A DNA stretch of 64,000 nucleotides from Otatea glauca (lineage: Eukaryota; Streptophyta; Magnoliopsida; Poales; Poaceae), in assembly GCA_036346275.1 (NCBI GenBank), contig CM070720.1, positions 5,991,278 through 6,055,277 on the forward strand, read 5' to 3'. The notes below the pieces were generated by a model, which had not been told where the DNA came from, searched no databases, and worked only from the letters and a program-made list of their open reading frames with translations. Position numbers and translations under genes: made by a program. Of this stretch, positions 32,390 through 43,075 are shown piece by piece. Position 1 is the stretch's first letter. Every line of letters begins with the position of its first letter.

Positions 32390-34191
32390 CTGACTATAGG
32401 ATAAACCCTAGATAGAATGGTCGTTAGTATTAGAGGAAAAAACAAATTTAAAATCTTATTTCCAAAAGTTACCATGTTTGCAAAATTTAGGCTTTGCTAT
32501 TCTCTCCTCATTCTTAAGTTTTATCCTTACCACTACTTTCATTTTGATTTGTAAACAAATTCTTCTCTTTCCTTAAAGATAGTTCATCTTCGCTATTTAC
32601 TTATGAAGACGTCTGAGATATGTCACTATCTTGCTTGCAAATGAAGACTACAAGGTCCACGCCAACAATCTCATGGGAGCCGACAACGCTTCTCTAATCT
32701 CGACAAAGCAGAAGAAAAACTTGAAGAACCTACTGCATGAAGAGATAGCATCACCCGATAGTAGATTACGGAAGATTAGAATATATTAGGATCCCCTTAA
32801 GATAAGAACCCTCACACATAGCATATTATTCCGCTCTAGTTATATAAAGCATTTTATCTGGTGTTTATAACCACTACTTGAAAACTGGTTTTTATTGTGT
32901 TAGTCAGGATTGATTTATGTGTGAGCTTAACCTTTAGGTTAAAGTTTCACAATAAGTTTTATCCTTATGTATAAATACGGAAAACTTAACCCATAGGATC
33001 AGTAGGCAAACATCAGATAGTTTGTCTCTTATCTATATAAAATTTCTAACAAACTTATCCTTTCTTTTTGTAGACTTCTCACCTGTGTATTCTTTTGATC
33101 ACTAACTTTTCTCAAAAATCAGGCTCATCAATATTAGTAATATAGTCTCCGTTACTACTTCTAGAGCTTCTTGAGACCACATCCTCCATGAGTAAACCAA
33201 AGCCAAGACTTCAACACATTAGTAACTACCAACTTACTTAAGTCACTTTAGGCTAGCTGAAACCTAATTTTTCTCAATAATAATTCTTGACCATGCCTCA
33301 AAATTCACCTCATTACCCTGTCTAGATTATATACCCTGAAAATGAACTAGAACTCAAGAAATTCTATAGTTCTGAATGGAAACCTTAGAATGGTCGTCAA
33401 AATGGAAACTAGAAAAATTGAAAGTCTTGTTTTCTAAATAGAAATATAAAAAGAGTAACAATAGTTGTACATATACTCATTTTCCATCTATAGGATTTAG
33501 TGTCCCTATCTGTAGATACTTTTCTCTTATTGGATATTTCATATACCCATTTCCTCCTTGTAAAACTCTTTCTAGAAGGATTTCTCTCCATCTTTTTGCT
33601 TAATAAAAGACACCAACAAAACTTTTTGAAAATAGTTCCGATAGTAAGTCAACAACGTTGTGACGTCTACATCAACAACTTCGAGAAGATGGAGGTAGCA
33701 AAGTATCACAACCTTCGACTTCATGGAAGTTTTGGAGTACTGACATTAGCAAGTGGTGCAAACGTTAAAAGAAACACGTTGCCGAACAGCCTGCTATAAA
33801 AGATAGTACTATCCAAATTGCACGTTATTCTAGTTATAGTAAACCTCTTGTGCAGAAATACATATGGTTAGGATAGTAGAAGAAAAACATTAGATACCCC
33901 TCCCACATACTAAGTTGAACATATATAAATTTACTGTGTTACTGCAATTTTGTTGTGAAACTTCTGTGTTGCTTTCTGGTTACTCTCATAAATATTAAAC
34001 CATTAGGTTGAAATTTACGATGTGCCAACCCTTATTTAATAAGAAAATTTAATTAAGAAAATTTTAACGAACGAAAAGTTGCCTTATGAACTAATAACCA
34101 ACCTTGAAACAATGTTTATGAACGAAACGTTGTCTTGTAATCCAACATAATTCCATCTAAATAACTTTGTCCTAATAATCATTGTTGCAGG
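32390..34191 (+). other. long untranslated leader of the giant-LTR element
   Basis: About 1.8 kb of AT-rich sequence without a convincing ORF. It ends in ATTGTTGCAG directly before the ATG of the zinc-knuckle ORF, which resembles a splice acceptor, so the leader may contain an intron. An alternative is decayed coding sequence. Confidence 0.45.
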
Positions 34192-35439
34192 ATGCCTGTG
34201 ACAAGATCCCTCGGCAAAATCTTGGGAAGTGAAACCATCCTAAGCTTTCAGCCATCAAATGATAATCTTACCTTAGTCCAACCAAATGTCCAACATTTAG
34301 CGTAGAATAATTCCAACCTTGGCGTAATTCTCGCCAGAAGAGGAAATGGTTCAGATCAGAAACCTACTCCTACATCTTACTCAATACCTAAACGATGTTC
34401 TTTGAAGTGTTGTCAACCCAACCAATCTGAAGATCATGCTTGTATTCGCTGTAGAGAAATAGGACATACTGCTGATGAACATGCAATCAATTGTTCTAGC
34501 TGTGAAGGAAATCATTCTGCTGGAACATGTCCCATGAGCAATATCACTTGTTACCTTTGTGAAGGTCAAGATCATTGCCCAGCTCAATGTCCCCTAGATC
34601 CAATAGTTGCCAATACAATTCAGCATCAGCGAGAGAAATTCCGAGCCTTAGTTGCTCAAGATTTGGCAATCAAAAGAGAAAAACTAGTTACACAGAAAAT
34701 ATTGCCTAAGGAGTTAAAAAAACAACATATTGACCTTGACCGCCTTCATCCAAGAAGTAGTAAATGGCCATCGCCATCAGCATGTTTCTTGTTTGAAGAA
34801 GGTCATTGGGCCAGGGAATGTCCTAAGAAACAACAAGTTGAGATTCATAAAGAAGATAATATCAGGCATACCGTTGTACCGAACAAAACGCCTCGAGAGA
34901 AGCACGAGTGCTTTAACTGTCACAAAAAGGGTCATCTTGCTAAGCGATGCCCACAAGAAGAACAAATATTTCCTGCAACTATAGTCATGCCAGGGGTGAC
35001 ATCAGTCAAGATTATAACTCCAAGAGTAGGAGGAACAAAATCTGAAACTGTTTGCCCGAAGAATCAGATAAAGAAGAGGTGCTTGAACAAAGACACTTGT
35101 CCCAAGAAGAATTCCGCTCAACTCCATTCCCAATCTCAATTGCCATCTATTCATCCCTCCAACAATACCAATGAACAACCATCTGGTGCTCAAAACCAAG
35201 CAATCAATGTTACTTGCTTTTGCTGTCGTGAACGTGGGCATTATGCCAACAAGTGCCCAAAGAAGAAGAGAGATCAACCTCGTTCTCAACCCCATGAAGC
35301 CAAACAACAACTGCAAGGAAAACCTCAAGGCCAGCAAGCCCCTATCTCTGCATTTACTCCAACTCAAGACGTCAATCATGGCATACCTGACGCAATGCCA
35401 GGTACATCTCTTGTAAATACAGTTTCTACCAGAACATAG
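34192..35439 (+). pseudogene. multi-zinc-knuckle protein (gag-like), one internal TAG
   Basis: The ATG at 34192 (MPVTRSLGKILGSE) and the long ORF share one frame, interrupted only by TAG at 34303-34305. It totals 415 codons. Counted from the ATG there are about six CCHC-type knuckles: near 84-97 (last Cys replaced by His), 101-113, 120-133, 198-210 (second Cys is Phe), 240-253 (CFNCHKKGHLAKRC) and 342-355 (CFCCRERGHYANKC). The C-terminus is rich in Gln and Pro. I see no Retrotrans_gag capsid domain, protease or polymerase. It may bind nucleic acid as a nucleocapsid-like factor. Six knuckles is many for a plant gag, which usually has one or two. Confidence 0.75.
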
Positions 35440-36578
35440 ATTAATTTGAAATCATCTTGTCTCTTTAGATCTACTTAAAGTCAACCAAAGGTCCATATAG
35501 AATCTGTTCTTAAAGTAATATTTTGATAAGCGGAATGTTGCCTTATAAATCTAACTGAACTCTCATCAAAATATATCTTATCTTAATCCATTCAAATGAT
35601 CGGTAAGATGTCAAAGTATCAAACTTTCAATTTTCATCTTTAACCATTGCCCGATAAATCCTCCATCTATTTTGTAACATCAGCAAATAACCTATCTATT
35701 GTTTCGATTAAGACGGACAACATCGCCTATGTCAACCGAGAAGAACCTCAACACTTCGCCCACATCTGGCCAAGAAAAGTTCTTCATCTCGTCAAGGATG
35801 ACATCAGTGATTTCCAAGTTATATCAAGGGCCTAGGAAACATCAAGTACCTTGAACAACCCCTGCCTCGATGTCAGGCTCTGGATGTAAACATCTTCCTT
35901 ATGTAATTACACCCAACGTTTAATGTAATATTGAGTACGTCATTTATGTAGTCAATTCCCGCAATCAACTCTTTTGACTCTGTGCATTATATTCCTTCAT
36001 AATTGCCAAACACAAAAAAAACTATGTTTACCAAGATGACCAAACAAATTAAATCACCAGGATCATTTTATAATCCTCCTAACTCAACGCAAATTCTTGA
36101 ATTATTTTTACCTTGTTCTCAATCTAAAGACAACTTTGAATGACATTTAATCTCAATTATTCTCATCAACTAGGGTTGACTATACAGATCAAACCGTTGG
36201 ATTCACATATCATTTCTTGATGATAATATTCGGTTCTTCCCAAATGAATCTAATGACAGTGTATTATTTCTTTCACCTCAAATATTCTAAACATATGAAA
36301 TGCTATTCTCTAAATTTGATTATCCCTATTAACATTCCTAGTTATTCAATCAAAAGAGATATATAGTAATATCCTCAGCTGCTTACACAAAACTCGCATA
36401 GAAGTCTTCTCTATTCTTAGCACATCGGCTCGGGATCACAAGACGAAGTTCCAACGAAGCAACTACACTGAAGATAAGAAGACAAGGAAACAACAAGACC
36501 ACTTCTGAGGAAGAATTTCTTAAACCCATTTAGTCCTTACAAATCTCGAGGACGAGATTTTTGTAAGGGGGGTAGATT
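35440..36578 (+). other. 3' internal region and polypurine tract of the giant-LTR element
   Basis: This is mostly AT-rich with one short open frame (35647-35835) of unknown nature. The end (AATCTCGAGGACGAGATTT at about 36542, then GTAAGGGGGGTAGATTTG) is typical of the pol end and polypurine tract of Tekay/Del-like Ty3/gypsy elements. The element may therefore derive from a full element by loss of pol. Confidence 0.55.
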
Positions 36579-39500
36579 TGTAACATCCCAAAAAATGCAA
36601 TAAAATATAAATGAGTATTTTAAATTGGAATATGTTTATTTCTAAATTTTATTGGCATTATTCATTTTTATTGGAATTTCCTGGATATTTGTATTGAATG
36701 AAAATCAAACAAAAGAGAATAGAAAAAGGGAAATGATGAAAAAGGTAAAAGTAAAATTTAGAACAAATTACCATGGAAGCCCTAGGCATGCAGGTGGATG
36801 AATCCAGCTGCCAAATGAGATTTGTATGCACAGGAATATGGTTGAGTAAAAAAGTGACATCTCTTTTGACTAAAAACAGTAAAAGATAGAATTTAAATAA
36901 AACTTTAGAAACTTATCTGGAGCTGTAAAAATTACCAAAACATCCTCAATGCATTTTTTTCCTTTGGTAAAAATATTAGAAATTAATAAAGTAATTAGAC
37001 CTTCTAAAAATTAAAAAACAGAGGCTTTAAAAATCTGAAAATTATCATGTTAGAATTTTTATAAAATAATTACACAATATGTTAACTTGAAATTTTATAG
37101 AGACATTCTTAGTCCAAACCAAACTCTTAAAAAAGTTTAAAAATAAATGATAAAGTCGGAATACTTAAATAAATCAAAGATCGAAATGAAAATTCTGGAT
37201 GATGCACAGTGTCAGAATTTTTATAAATTAACCATAGGGTATTTTAGTCTCAAATTTTTCCTGGAAGATAGAAATTACTAGAAGAATTCAATCAAAAAGT
37301 TTTGAAATTTTTCAACTTGAGTTGATAGCCAAATCAATGCGTGTACTGAACTGTCCAAGCTGAAACTTATCTCTTATCTCATCTTCCACCTCTTACGTGT
37401 GGGCCCGGTCGCTTAGCTGCAGCCGTTCGCTGGAAGCAATGGGAAAGCCTCCCGGCCTTTCCCCGGTGGTCTCGGTCCCACTCGTCAGCCTGCTTTCCCG
37501 TTTCCTTTTCTTCTCCTCTCCCGCAGCCGAGCCCTCTGCTCGTTCTCTTCCTAAGTCAGCTGAGTGCATCGCACCTCTGTGCATCTGCGCCGCCCACGCA
37601 ATCGGTCGCTGCCACGTTCAACCTCGAGAGCTCTACGCCATTCAAATGCTGTAAGCTCATCCACTTCTGGCTATAAATACCAGCTGAGCGTCGCAATGAG
37701 GCCCCCATTTAGCCGTTCGTTGAACCAAGCGCATAGGCTAGTCTCCCTCTTCTCCATTACCGCAGCAAAGCGCGAAAGGGAAGAACACCGCGGATTGGGC
37801 TCTCGGTAAAAGTTTCTTCAATCCCTTTGGCTTAGAGCTTCACTGCGGCCTCCTGAACTCATCCATCCAGTTAATTTCAGTGATCATCACCCGTGGAGCA
37901 CTGCCACCGTGCGCGCCTTCTTCCCCACGGCCGACCAATGGTGGCACGCCTCCATAGCTCCTCTCCACTTCCAACAGCAGGTAAAATGGAACTTTATCAG
38001 CCCCTTAAAGCTCGAACTTGAACCGATCAACCCTAAGGACCTTTTGAACTCCAGTGCAGCTCACCGCCAATAGCGCCGCCACCCCCCTCTCGGTGACGGG
38101 GTACTTCCCGCCATCACCGCCGACAATAAAGCCCACTGACGTGTGCGCAATCTCACCCTGGTGCTCCTCGAGCTTTCTTCTGGTCGGCTCCGTCACCGTA
38201 GCCTCGCCGGCAGGATGCCCTAGCTCACCCCCTATTTTTCTCTCGCCGACATGCGGGCCCCGATGTCAGTGGCTGTTAGCTCTTTCAAAGAAATCCTGCA
38301 TAAATAAAAAATACGTGTTCTGTATAGGAAAGCGTATTCTGCATTTTCTTAGGATTTTCATACCCGAGAGCACATAAATATTTGTAACTTTTAAATCGCA
38401 TGTCCAAATAAGATGAAACAAAGTTCTAAAATCATCTAAAATCAATTTCTTCCATTATATGCAGAAATATTTTAAAAGATAGTACTGGGTAAATTTGAAA
38501 TTCAAATTTGAATAAAAGACCAAAAGATATGCTTTATATAAAAATTCTGCAAACAAACTTACAATTGAATGAAACTAATTTTAATGGAATTCTTATCCTT
38601 TCGGAAGTTCAAATAAGTAAAAATATTTAAGTTTCATTTAAGTTTGAACTACAATCTATTAAAGATTTCATTCAATAGACTAGAAATTGAAATATGCGTA
38701 ACTTATATATAAAAGAAATCCAAAATAAGAAAAATTTGTTTCTAAATAATTGTATGGTAGTAGACTACCAGAATTTGCCAAGATAACTAAAAGATAAACT
38801 TGATTTGAGTTGTCTTGAAAAATATGAATTAACCCAAGTGCAAAATGTATATGTATACATAGAAAATCAAGTAGTTAGAAAATAGATTAAATGAACTTGA
38901 ATATTGGAAAACTTAGTTTTGTTGTACTCTTGACATCACAAGGATCCCAGATGTATAAAAATATTTAAGGTTTACCATAGAAAACAGTAAATGTTTAGTA
39001 GTCGAAGTATTAATACTTGTATAGTCCGAAGAGTTATAACTTTCACAAACGAACTTCAAATGTGATGAAATCAAATTCTAAAACCTTGAAAAACAATACC
39101 CTTGCTGTTCATGTAAAAATATATTATGTAAGTGTAAATTTGAATAAAGTCCTTGTTAGGCCCTAATGATCACTTATATGGAAAACGTATCGAATAGAAG
39201 GCAAATATCACGGAATTAGTTTTAAAACAATTCTAGGGTCATCCCCTATTTGTGCCAGAAAAATTAGTATATAATCTTATAAGGTGCAGTCGCAAACTTA
39301 TGTCGAAAAATGAACCTTATTGTGTCGTCGTTATGATCACTTGAGCCTTTTCAGAAGCTTGTAAAGTATCTCGTCCAAATGAAAAGATTTATGAAAATAG
39401 CATAGAAATACTCTATAAAGTGCATACTACCATATTTAGGAAAAATATTTTATTTCTGACTTGCTTTTCATCTGAAATCTGTTAGTGCAATAACCCTAAG

Positions 39501-41900
39501 TGATAATTCTTCACTACACTTCTAATCTGATTTCGTATAATGAAAACCCTTAATACCATATAAGCTTTTTCAACAATGAATATAATGTCTCGTCCAAACC
39601 CAAAAATTTATGAAATCAGCTTAGGATTGATATTCAAAGTATAGACTACCTTGTTATGAAGAAATAATCTTGTTTCGTTATGCTTTTCATACAAATCCAA
39701 TTTGCCAAATACCCTAAAGTGTTATGTTTTACGAACTTCATAATATAAATAAGCAACATGGCAAAAATGAAGAAACCCATAGTTAATATATTTGTATCAC
39801 CAGAACCTTCTTAAAAACCATAAATGAATCCAGTAACCTAACTTAAAAAATCTAACTTATATGAAACCTCTTCTCATGCAAAATCACTTATGGAATTAAG
39901 TGCTATTCGCATAACCCATTTAACTTATGTTTTAATTCCATTAATCCAAATAAATTCAGCATCTATAATTTGAAGTTATAAATGGAAGAATTCATAATTT
40001 TAGCCTCTTGTATTCGTAAATCAAGAATAGATAATCTATCAAAGAAACCCTGTTTTGTTCATCATATGTCATTAACTATATGAATGTGTAATTATTTAAA
40101 TCATAAGATCTTCAAATCGTTCAGTCCAAACCCTAAAATATTCCTGTTTTCTGCAATGAATCTTTATTTGATTTTCTGTTTGTTTTCTTTTAGCGCTTAT
40201 TGAAGTTTGTTATTTGCTATATTTTCATTGATCGATGTGTAGAATCCGTCGTTCCTTCCTCCGTCGTTGACTCCGTCAGCTGCTTCCTCGGCTTCGTCGA
40301 AAGCAATAAATAAGCAAGGTAAGCACCCCCTTTGACCATCTTGATCCCAGTATTTAATTTGCATTGTGTTTATTAAAATGTTTCATGCATGCGTTTACTT
40401 TCTGTAAATTCGCTATTTTATTGTACTGGTAGTTATACCTGTTGTCTCATGAAACCTCCTTTATAAGTATGGGCATGTGAACCTTGATAACCATAGATTG
40501 AGCTTAGACATTATTTAATGTTATCATGGGTATATATGATTTCATAATTATCCATGCTTAGCCATGCTTTAGAACCTTTGAAGTGGATGATCAGATCAAA
40601 ATTTGTTTCTTGAGAAATGGAAAATGTTGGAAATGAAGTTGTTGGTTATGGATATTTTGATTAAAAACACAAAATAAAACTATGGTTTTGATGTGAGCGA
40701 TTATTGGCAATAGCCAGATGTGAAGAGGGATTTGCACGTAATTTAGGGTGGAGTATCGCCCGTGTCGGATTAAGGACCGAACATAGTGTTGTATGATCCA
40801 AGACAATCCGTACAACCACAAGTGTTGGTATGGGACAACCTTAAACCAATTAAGTTATCTAGTTTAACTTTGCATATTGGTAGGCTGAAGTAGTACGGGC
40901 TCTCCCTTCAAGGTTTGCTCGATGGGGTGCCCTACCGAGGTGCTGGGAACAACACTTACCAATTAATATAACGGTGTACGCCATGTCTATCGGAAGTTCC
41001 AACATTTCTATGCTCTGAGTTCTTCCATCATAGCATGGGTTCAACGTCCAGGTGCTGGTGCAAAGTTAACTTAGATAATGTAAAGGTTTTCGTCATGAAC
41101 ATTCTGGCCACACGCCAAAGGTGCGTGAAACATGCGGCAAAAAGAAAAGGTCATGACTTGTGAGTAAAGTTGTACACCTCTGGAGAGTGTAAATCTAATC
41201 GATTAGCCGTCCCCTCGGTCATGGGAAACTTGGTGAACTTGTACTAGTTAAATGTTTTGATATTTTCTAAAAATGGTTTATGGTTTAGAACCTGTTTAGC
41301 AGCTGTTGCTTTTTGTCAAAGGGCCGACATTGTTGGATTCCATTTCTGGATTATTCGATGCTCACGAAGGGTTGTGAGTATTACTTATGCTTTACTTATT
41401 TCATATCAGTCAACTTGCTCTTACAAATTCTGTTTACAAATAACTTGATTTACAATATCAATTCTACTTTATGCAAATTAACTGTAGTAGCCTCCTTTGA
41501 AATGGCCTGCATATATTATAGGTTTTGCTAATGTCTTGCGGAGTACAAAAGTACTCACCCTTGCTTATATGTTTCTTTTTAGGTGGATAAGTTTGCGAAG
41601 CTTTGAAGATCCCTTTTCGTCGCAGGTTGCGGGCTTTCCTTCGTTGTGATCTTTCTAGGGATTATGCCTTGTCAGTTGCCTGCGGGTTGGATGGGCACAC
41701 TACAAGACTTTGTTTATTTTGCTGCTATATGCTTTGAGTTGTAAGATTTTCTTTGTATAATAGCTTCCGCTTAACAACATGTTTTATGTTTGTGGTCCCA
41801 ATTGTTGTGTATGTGCGTACTAGCTACTGATCAAAGAACTAGTACGAAATGCACATTAGATTTCCATTTTTGCATTTATGTAAAAATGGGTGTCGTCACA
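36579..41900 (+). repeat. 3' LTR, 5322 bp
   Basis: It is collinear with 26988-32371 throughout, with scattered substitutions and small indels. The largest difference seen is about 86 bp present in the 5' LTR (about 28040-28125) and absent here (near 37640), just upstream of the TATA box at 37672-37679. The divergence implies an insertion that is not recent; I have not computed an identity. Confidence 0.95.
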
Positions 41901-41962
41901 ATATACATACATACTTGTTTTAATCTGCTTGTCTGTGAAAATTCCTGTAAATGTTGAAAAAT

Positions 41963-41968
41963 AATAAA
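41963..41968 (+). terminator. AATAAA signal just beyond the giant-LTR element
   Basis: It lies 58 bp past the right target-site copy. If the element is removed, this AATAAA falls about 190 bp after the GPAT stop codon, a normal place for a plant poly(A) signal. It may thus be the original GPAT signal, now displaced by 14.9 kb. Confidence 0.4.
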
Positions 41969-42009
41969 AGAAGATTTTACATCCCGTTTTTCTTGTTAGG
42001 TTTTACTAT

Positions 42010-42094
42010 CACTACTACAAAACACCCCTTTTTTGCCGGTGTATCACTACCGGTTCGGCTAGAACCAGCGTTCATAAGCTAGATCGGCACAAAT
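42010..42094 (+). repeat. CACTA terminus fragment
   Basis: CACTACTACAAAACACCCCT followed by TATCACTACCGGTTC is a left CACTA end of the GCCGGTT family. It is cut off by the next CACTA start at 42095. Confidence 0.7.
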
Positions 42095-42817
42095 CACTAC
42101 TACAGAAAGGCTTATATTAGATGTCTCATCACAGACAGTTCCTCAAAACCGTCTGTGACGATGAACATCACTGACGGTTCTATATTGCAACTGTTAGTGA
42201 CATTATCACTGCTCGACCGAAGAAAAACTAGCAGTGATAGTAACTTATCACTGCTGGTCCTAGAACAACTGGCAGTGATACTGTCGGTTCCTCTTAAGAA
42301 CAGACAGTGATAAGTTATTGTCACTGTCGGTTCGTAAGAAGAACCGGTAGTGATAATGGAGAAAGTATCACTGCCGGTTTGAAATCCAAACCGGCAGTGA
42401 TAATAGTATCACTGTCGGATCGGAATCCAAACTGGTAGTGATAATATTTTTGAAAAATCATAACTTTTTCATATGGAGTCGGATGGAGACAAAATTTATA
42501 TGAATTGTAGCTTTCGATGAGATCTACAACTTTCTAGTTGACAACTTTTTTATTTGAGGTCATTAAATGTCCAAATAATCATTGAAACTTTTGGATACAA
42601 AGGGATAAAAGAAAAATATATCTTATAGTAGTTGAGAAGTGTATGGGTGGTGAGATGGTAAGGGGGGAGATCACACGAGCAGCAGGTCACAGGTTCGAAT
42701 CCTAGCAACTGTGCACGCGTATTTCACGTGAAAATCACGTGACTTGTGACTTTTCGAATGTGAACCAGCAGTAATGCTAGTTTGGAACCGGCAGTGATCA
42801 CGATTTCTGTAGTAGTG
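42095..42817 (+). mobile_element. small composite non-autonomous CACTA
   Basis: The left end CACTACTACAGAAAGGC and the right end (reversed CACTACTACAGAAATCG) form terminal inverted repeats. The first 100 bp carry the CATCACAGACAGTTCC motif family, whereas 42210-42440 and the right end carry TATCACTGCCGGTT motifs, so two CACTA families are joined. There is no transposase. The middle holds a tRNA-like segment. No matching 3-bp target duplication was found (AAT against TGT). Confidence 0.7.
42641..42712 (+). ncRNA. tRNA-like segment with Pol III A and B boxes (possible SINE head)
   Basis: TGGTGAGATGG (42648-42658) resembles a tRNA A box. GGTTCGAATCC (42692-42702) is an exact B-box consensus, 33 bp further on, which is normal tRNA spacing. 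I could not fold a complete cloverleaf with paired acceptor arms, so it is unlikely to be a working tRNA gene. It is better read as tRNA-derived sequence, as in a SINE, carried within a CACTA. Confidence 0.5.
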
Positions 42818-42955
42818 TGTATTTTATAAGCTATTACCTCAAGTTTTATTAACTCTGTAAGTTGATTTCTCTAGCTTTGGAAGGTGCACAGGTCCAATTC
42901 TTTTTTGATCCAATAATTCAAAAATGTAACTCCACACTTAAGAAACACTACTACG

Positions 42956-43075
42956 AAAAAGGCCATTATAGATAGTTGAAAAACATATCACATACGATTT
43001 TCTGAACCGTCTATAAGTAGCCGTAAATAATAATACGGCACATCACAGACAGTTTTTGAACCGTCTGTGAGACAC
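42956..43075 (+). repeat. CACTA terminus fragment
   Basis: CACTACTACGAAAAAGGCCA, then ATCACAGACAGTTTTTGAAC and its inverted copies, mark the first about 120 bp of a CACTA of the ACGGTTTT family. It is truncated by the large LTR that starts at about 43076. Confidence 0.75.

Larger units (their letters stand above)
26988..41900 (+). mobile_element. non-autonomous giant-LTR retrotransposon, TSD ATATA
   Basis: Direct repeats 26988-32371 and 36579-41900 begin TGAAACATCCC and TGTAACATCCC and both end GTCGTCACA. They are flanked by ATATA at 26983-26987 and 41901-41905. A tRNA-Met-type primer site follows the first and a polypurine tract precedes the second. The internal region is only about 4.2 kb and lacks protease, reverse transcriptase and integrase; its only long ORF is a zinc-knuckle protein. 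It resembles large retrotransposon derivatives. The 3' internal sequence (AATCTCGAGGACGAGATTT, then AAGGGGGG) suggests kinship with Tekay/Del-type Ty3/gypsy elements. It sits 127 bp past the GPAT stop codon. Confidence 0.95.

Noticed and set aside
34381..34965. Minus-strand open frames opposite the zinc-knuckle ORF
   Set aside because: Shadows of the plus-strand frame, which has repeated CCHC motifs.
41313..41531. Open frames repeated in both giant LTRs (about 31821-32006 and 41313-41531)
   Set aside because: Presence in both copies only reflects LTR duplication; the frames are short, hydrophobic by AT bias and have no start context.
42641..42712. Functional tRNA gene
   Set aside because: The A and B boxes are present but I could not form a full cloverleaf with matching acceptor arms; kept only as a tRNA-like segment.
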